Shown piece by piece: positions 59,888-64,000 of a stretch of 64,000 bases of DNA (its first letter is position 1; each line of letters begins with the position of its first letter). The position numbers and the translations under genes were made by a program. The notes beneath the pieces were generated by a model. That model worked only from the letters and a program-made list of their open reading frames with translations. It did not search any database and was not told the origin of the DNA. Origin of the DNA: Prorocentrum cordatum (taxonomy: Eukaryota; Sar; Dinophyceae; Prorocentrales; Prorocentraceae). The stretch lies in assembly GCA_963575745.1 (NCBI GenBank), contig CAUYUJ010020693.1, positions 651,791 through 715,790 on the forward strand, in the 5' to 3' direction.

Positions 59888-60540
59888 CGGGGCCCTAGGC
59901 CCTGGCTAGGCCAGGCAATCATGCGATTGCACTGCGAGGCAGGCTATTTCATCTCGGTTCGTCCGCAGGGTTAGGATTCTGGATTCCCAGGAAAACATTT
60001 GCAACAGATAGCCGCCACCGCGATCAGGTGGCGAATAGGGCTTGGATACGTGATGAGCCTACGGCGAAATGGAGGTGGAGGATGAAGAGGAGAAGGATGC
60101 GAGGAGGAGGACTGAGGATGGAGGGAGGCAGAAGGGGAAGGCGGAGGGGATAGTGGGAGGATGCGTGACTCTTAGCAGCTTAGCATTGTCATTCGCTCAG
60201 CCATGCCCTGGAGTCCCTGGAGGTGCGAGACCACCAATCATTCTGTCCATGCTGCTGTCTTCGCTCCACCGTTACCTTGGTCACCTTGGTCACCCTTGGT
60301 CCTCACCTCACCCCCTCTCCCACCGTCATATTCCCTCTGAGCCTCTGAGCCTCAGAGCTTCGTTCAGCACGGCAGCGCGTGGCGTAGCAGCACCCTCAAG
60401 AGAGTGGCCTTGTGGGGCCCTGTGTGGCGTCGCATAGCATAGATAGCACACGGGCAACATGCAAATCACCAGCTATGACAGCATGCGTCAGCATAGCACG
60501 CGGCAGCAAAGGCATCAGGGTCAGTGGCTACATAGCGGCA
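59888..60540. other. Unassigned spacer
   Basis: Unique-looking, no recognised gene; CATAGC words at 60,430-60,550. Confidence 0.5.
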
Positions 60541-60762
60541 TAGCGGCATAGCGGCTATGATGATGGTGCTGATCACGATGGTGGTGGTGATGATGACGAT
60601 GATGACGGTGGTGGTGATGATGATGATGATGATCAGGAGGAGGAGGAGGAGGAGGGGGAGGATTGAGGATGAGGGATGAGGGAGAAGAGCAGGACAAGCG
60701 ATAAGCAGGAGGAGGAGCAGGAGCAGGAGCAGGAGGAGGAAGAGGACGAGGACGAGGAGGAG
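60541..60762. repeat. GATGATG / GGAGGA microsatellites
   Basis: GATGGTGGTGATGATGA (60,556-60,632) then GGAGGAGGAGC (60,636-60,760). Confidence 0.9.
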
Positions 60763-60975
60763 GGTGACCCCATTTTGTTAACACCCTCTGGGGGGGACCC
60801 ATTTTGTTAACAAAAACCTCTGGGGAGGGGGGGGGGGGGGGGGGGGGGCATTTTGTTAACCCCCCATATAGAGCTATAGAGCTATAGACTATAGAGTACT
60901 ATAGAGGTCGGGTCGAGCAGGGTGACGCCATTTTGTTAACACCCTCTGGGGGGACCCCGACTTGTTAACGCCCCG
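60763..60975. repeat. Five copies of (CATTTT)GTTAAC motif
   Basis: GTTAAC at 60,777, 60,807, 60,855, 60,935 and 60,964. Four are preceded by CATTTT or CCATTTT and three are followed by ACCCTCTGGGGGG-type text. A G22 run and a CTATAGAG palindrome cluster lie between. Confidence 0.85.
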
Positions 60976-61223
60976 TCGTCGTCGTCGTCGTCATCGTGCA
61001 GGCCCGACATCAGTGTCGCTGTGCGAATGCAGCAGAGGAGATCTACCGTAAGGGATGTGAGCGAGGGAGGACCTCCCCTCGAGGCCGAACGCGCGCACCC
61101 CCCCTCACCCGCCCCCCTCATGGGCTCATGGGGGATCCCTGGCGGCCAGCCCCATCCTGAATGATACCACTGGCTGTCGTGCCTTGAGGGCCGAACCTGT
61201 CACAGGTCACAGGGTCTTCTCAT

Positions 61224-61241
61224 TGCCATTTTTGGCTCAGG
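61224..61241 (+). other. Possible degenerate relic spliced leader
   Basis: TGCCATTTTTGGCTCAGG resembles the leader's 3' part (GCCATTTTGGCTCAAG) with one inserted T and one substitution, 20 nt upstream of an ATG. Weaker than the other three cases. Confidence 0.35.
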
Positions 61242-61260
61242 CTCAGACTCAACTTCTGCG

Positions 61261-62466
61261 ATGAGGCCTTCTTCTTGGCCTCGCGTCTGGTCTGAGTCTC
61301 AGCAGGTCTCGCGCCCTTCGCGCTTCTCGGCCCTTCTCGGCTTCGCAGCAGCTCAGCAGGTCGCTTGGCTCGTGCTCGCCATGGGGAAGGGCCAGGGGCC
61401 TAGCAGGAAGCCTTCCAGTGCCGGCGTCCTGTCCGAGGTCTCGGCGTGCTCGTTGACCCCCTCAGCAGCGGCCGCAGCGATCGCAGCAACGGCAGCAGGC
61501 TCAGGAGGCTCCAGGAAGAGGGCCGCATCAGCAGGCTCAGCAGGTGGCGCCAGGCGTGGTTGTGACAAATCCCTCATCATCTCCGATGGCGGCGAGTGCC
61601 AGGCGGCACCGTTCAAGAAGCGGACGAGAATGCAGCGTGGACTTTGCACATGCAGCTGCTGCGGTGAACGCAGCTCCAAGAGCAACAAGGAGTGGGCCAA
61701 ATTTAGCACCAATAAGCGAGGGGTCAGCGAACCTGTCGACGACAAGTGCAAAGAGTGTTGGGATGAATACGTCGACATCGGTGTAAGTTCGTACTACGAC
61801 TGGCACCAGTGGTGCGAATTCAGGAGCACCAGCCATGGCAACGATGAAGCCGAACGGATCAAGCAGCAGCAGTCGGCGCACGCCTCGGATGTGACTTACA
61901 AGCAGGCCGATGTTGTTGACGGCACTCGGGTGGCATTGGACGTGCAGAGGCATTACGAGATCATGAACCAGTCAGAGTTGTCTTCCAACATCGGCAAGCC
62001 GCAGTCGCGGATGCCAGCCGTGCCGACCCTCGACGTTGTGACTGAGACGACGGGTGAGAAGGAGGAGGTCTATGTGTTCGAACATCCCATCCTCAAGCAC
62101 AGGACTTTGACGATGACAGCTTCGGTTTACACCGAGGCGACCAAATACCACTTGGCGGCTGGCGGTGTGACGCACGACGGGCACACCGAGAGGACCTTCA
62201 AGAAGGCCATGTCTGAGGTCACAGACAACAATGCCAAGACAGCGGAGAACCTCATGTGCGGAAAGGTCAAGGCTCCTCGCTTGGATGACTATCGAATGGC
62301 GTTCTGCCAAATCCGTGCTGCTGCTCGGGTAGCGGGCCTGAGACCCCAACTGGCATCACTGGGGCTTCTGACCGCCAGAGGCTCCACTGAGGTCAATTCG
62401 GGTTTCTTGGTTGGACGGTTGGTCCCTGCGGCGGGCCCTTCAGAAGGCAGGTGCGGGGCCTCTTGA
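61261..62466 (+). CDS. Cys-rich protein, probable first exon(s), unknown function
   Basis: The frame opens at ATG 61,261; the ATG at 61,381 (MGKGQGPSRKPSS, context GCCATGGGG) is the more likely start. After an Ser/Ala-rich lead come LCTCSCCGERSSKSNKEWAK and DDKCKECWDEYVDIG, a CxCxxC...CxxC set that probably binds zinc. Then YYDWHQWCEFRSTSHGN, a long helical stretch, VYVFEHPILKHRTLTMTASV, YTEATKYHLAAGGVTHDG and RTFKKAMSEVTDN. Coding character ends about 62,296 (RLDDYRMAF), where ATGGCGTTCTGCCAAATCCG resembles the left end of the introner-like introns; the rest to 62,466 is probably intron. May continue at 63,401. Confidence 0.6.
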   Translation: MRPSSWPRVWSESQQVSRPSRFSALLGFAAAQQVAWLVLAMGKGQGPSRKPSSAGVLSEVSACSLTPSAAAAAIAATAAGSGGSRKRAASAGSAGGARRGCDKSLIISDGGECQAAPFKKRTRMQRGLCTCSCCGERSSKSNKEWAKFSTNKRGVSEPVDDKCKECWDEYVDIGVSSYYDWHQWCEFRSTSHGNDEAERIKQQQSAHASDVTYKQADVVDGTRVALDVQRHYEIMNQSELSSNIGKPQSRMPAVPTLDVVTETTGEKEEVYVFEHPILKHRTLTMTASVYTEATKYHLAAGGVTHDGHTERTFKKAMSEVTDNNAKTAENLMCGKVKAPRLDDYRMAFCQIRAAARVAGLRPQLASLGLLTARGSTEVNSGFLVGRLVPAAGPSEGRCGAS

Positions 62467-63400
62467 GGGTAGCATGGGGTTCTCTCGGAGCGTGTTTGGG
62501 GCTTCCTGTGGGCCCTTTGGGGCCTCTCGGCACCTTGGGACATCTCGATTGGGCTTCTGGGGATTCTGGGGGCCCATAGATCGAAACAAAAAGTCGCCAT
62601 CATAGTCATAGCTTCGTTGGGCCCTCCTGGGCTTGTCTGGGCGTTCGGGTGCGGCAGAGCGTTGGAACTGTTAGGGCATTTGCCTTCGGGCAACTTTTAG
62701 GCTCTTGAGTCTTGAGTCTTGGGCCTGTCTTGGGACCTCGTGCCTCGAGTGAGCGGGTGCCGAGTGGCCGAAACAGTAGTTTTTCCATTCTTCTTTCGTG
62801 TCGGGAGCTGCCCGATCGACCGAGGATGAGAATAGTACACTCCACTTTTAGGGTGGCGTATCGGCCCCTCGACCACCTGGGGCCTGGGGGCAGGGCAAAT
62901 GGATGCCGTTGGGGGCCCATTGGCACTGTCCCGAGGGTGGGGTGGGGGTGGGGGGTGGGGTTGGGTTGGTGTGGGGGGGGGGGCGGGGGGGGGGGGGGGG
63001 GGGGGGATCGCTGCCACAACGGTGGGGCCTCTTCCCCCTTCTCCTCGTCCTCCCCCTCTCGAGCGTGGCGCGGCGCGCCCTGTTGCAAATAAGTCGGGTC
63101 GCCGAGCCTGACCTACGACTGCCTTACGCTGCTCATCCTTTTTTTCCTCTTCTGGCCCTGGTGGTGCGATGCGCCGAACAGTAGTGTTCACGGGCTCCTT
63201 GGTGCCCCTCTTGTGACTCTCGTGTTTGTCCTGGTGCCTCGCGCAGGCGCTTTGGGGCCCGTCATCTTGGGTTCTTGGGCCATTGCAGGGCCTCGATGGT
63301 CGCCCTGGGCCTTGGGTTAAGCCTTGGGGCCCAAAAGCCCTGGGGCCCTGGGGCCCAGTCACGGAAGTCCTCAGGGCGCCTCGCTCGCTCCGCGCCGAAG
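62297..63400 (+). other. Putative intron with introner-like right end
   Basis: Starts ATGGCGTTCTGCCAAATCCG (compare ATGGCCTTCGGCCAAATCCG at 33,238) and ends CTCCGCGCCGAAGGGCACGG then TGGCGGA. The interior has GGGCCC and G-run low complexity (G18 near 62,988). Confidence 0.45.
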
Positions 63401-64000
63401 GGCACGGTGGCGGACAAGCGGCGGTACGATGGTTTCAAGCAGTCACTGGAAGAGAAGCGGCAGCGACCAGACCATGTTGGTTTCGGTTCGGAGGCGGGCT
63501 CCGATGAGGATTCCAGCGGTAGCGGCGCCGTGGCCGTCGAGGCCCAGGCGCCTTCTGCTGATGACCGCGGTGGCGGTGGCGGCGAGGGAGAGCCATGTCC
63601 CTCGGCGCCTGCGGGCGGCGGCGCGGCCCCTCGTGCGGGTGACTGCGATGCTGCTGGCGACGGCGCTCGCAGCGAGACGCCCGTTTGCACGAAGCAGCAG
63701 CGGAGGAGGTCGAGGAGCAGCGGCAGCGCCTTTGATGCCCTCGCCGCGCCCTCCGATGACACTGGCAGCGAGCGGAAGCTGCGGCCCAGCGACGGCGTAG
63801 ACTACTGCATCTATATGCTGGACATCGACAAGACCATGAAGGGATTAAAACTAGGGGTGCAGATGCACCACGCCGAACAACTCAAGGGAAAAGTGGATGA
63901 GGACGATTGCTCACGGTTAACGATCCACCTCAACAAGTACTACAAGGCGTTGGAGCTCGCGCCCGACAGGTACAGCGCCCTGAGCGATCAGCAGATCACC
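63401..64000 (+). CDS. Exon open to the window edge, unknown function
   Basis: The plus frame is open from about 63,371 to the last base without a stop: GTVADKRRYDGFKQSLEEKR, an acidic/Ser-rich low-complexity middle (GSEAGSDEDSSGSGAVAVEA), a basic CTKQQRRRSRSS patch, then a well-formed segment, DGVDYCIYMLDIDKTMKGLK, LGVQMHHAEQLKGKVDEDDC and LTIHLNKYYKALELAPDRYS. It begins exactly at the right end of an introner-like intron, so it is probably an internal exon of the 61.3-kb gene. Confidence 0.55.

Noticed and set aside
1-64000. tRNA, rRNA or U-snRNA genes
   Set aside because: None recognised on either strand by eye; a covariance-model search would be needed to exclude them.

Overview
The window is GC-rich, repeat-dense nuclear DNA from a dinoflagellate. 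The diagnostic evidence is the dinoflagellate spliced-leader sequence (CCGTAGCC + ATTTTGGCTCAAG) fossilised in genomic DNA at 2977, 9453 and 11037, twice as tandem double copies, each just upstream of a coding region. Very long introns, GC-AG introns, intron-end inverted repeats and several tyrosine-recombinase (DIRS/PAT-like) retrotransposons fit this. A core dinoflagellate such as Prorocentrum is plausible, but the genus cannot be fixed from this sequence alone.

Layout. 1-2.8 kb: minisatellites, including seven copies of an exact 152-bp unit flanked by two copies of a 290-bp block. 3.06-3.41 kb: a small secreted protein behind a relic spliced leader. 3.74-8.5 kb (minus): element M, a decayed DIRS-like retrotransposon (ORF1, RT, RNase H, recombinase fragment). 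9.45-10.72 kb: an intact DUF616-type glycosyltransferase-like gene that looks like a retroposed mRNA (double relic leader, poly-A, near-identical flanking 16-mers). 11.04-12 kb: a frameshifted coiled-coil retrogene. 12-18.4 kb: minisatellites, a TIR element and a 407-bp higher-order satellite. 18,370-25,582: element P, a PAT-like element with complete split direct repeats (A1-ORFs-B1-A2-B2) inserted cleanly inside one unit of that satellite; its ORFs are frameshifted. 25.6-29.1 kb: more tandem repeats.

29.4-48.4 kb: one large plus-strand gene of unknown function, read as at least five exons (29.4, 32.5, 33.8, 35.7 and 48.0 kb). Its last visible intron (>11 kb) contains element Q (37,576-46,181), a complete, apparently young tyrosine-recombinase retrotransposon with identical or near-identical split direct repeats, sitting in a GGGT-type repeat. 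Q has an unusual order: recombinase first, then gag (with two tiny GC-AG introns), then RT and RNase H, joined by an in-frame TGA and a +1 shift at CCC-AGG.

48.4-64 kb: mostly low-complexity DNA, including about 2.1 kb of degenerate ACT repeats, plus an alanine/proline-rich protein with a possible HU-like domain (59.0 kb) and a Cys-rich gene (61.3 kb) that may continue into an exon running off the right end. Some introns here and in the 29-48 kb gene end in matching inverted repeats (TCCGCCACCGTGCC / GGCACGGTGGCGGA), the signature expected of introner elements. The main theme is interplay between retroelements, retroposed mRNAs and intron-generating elements rather than an operon-like system.
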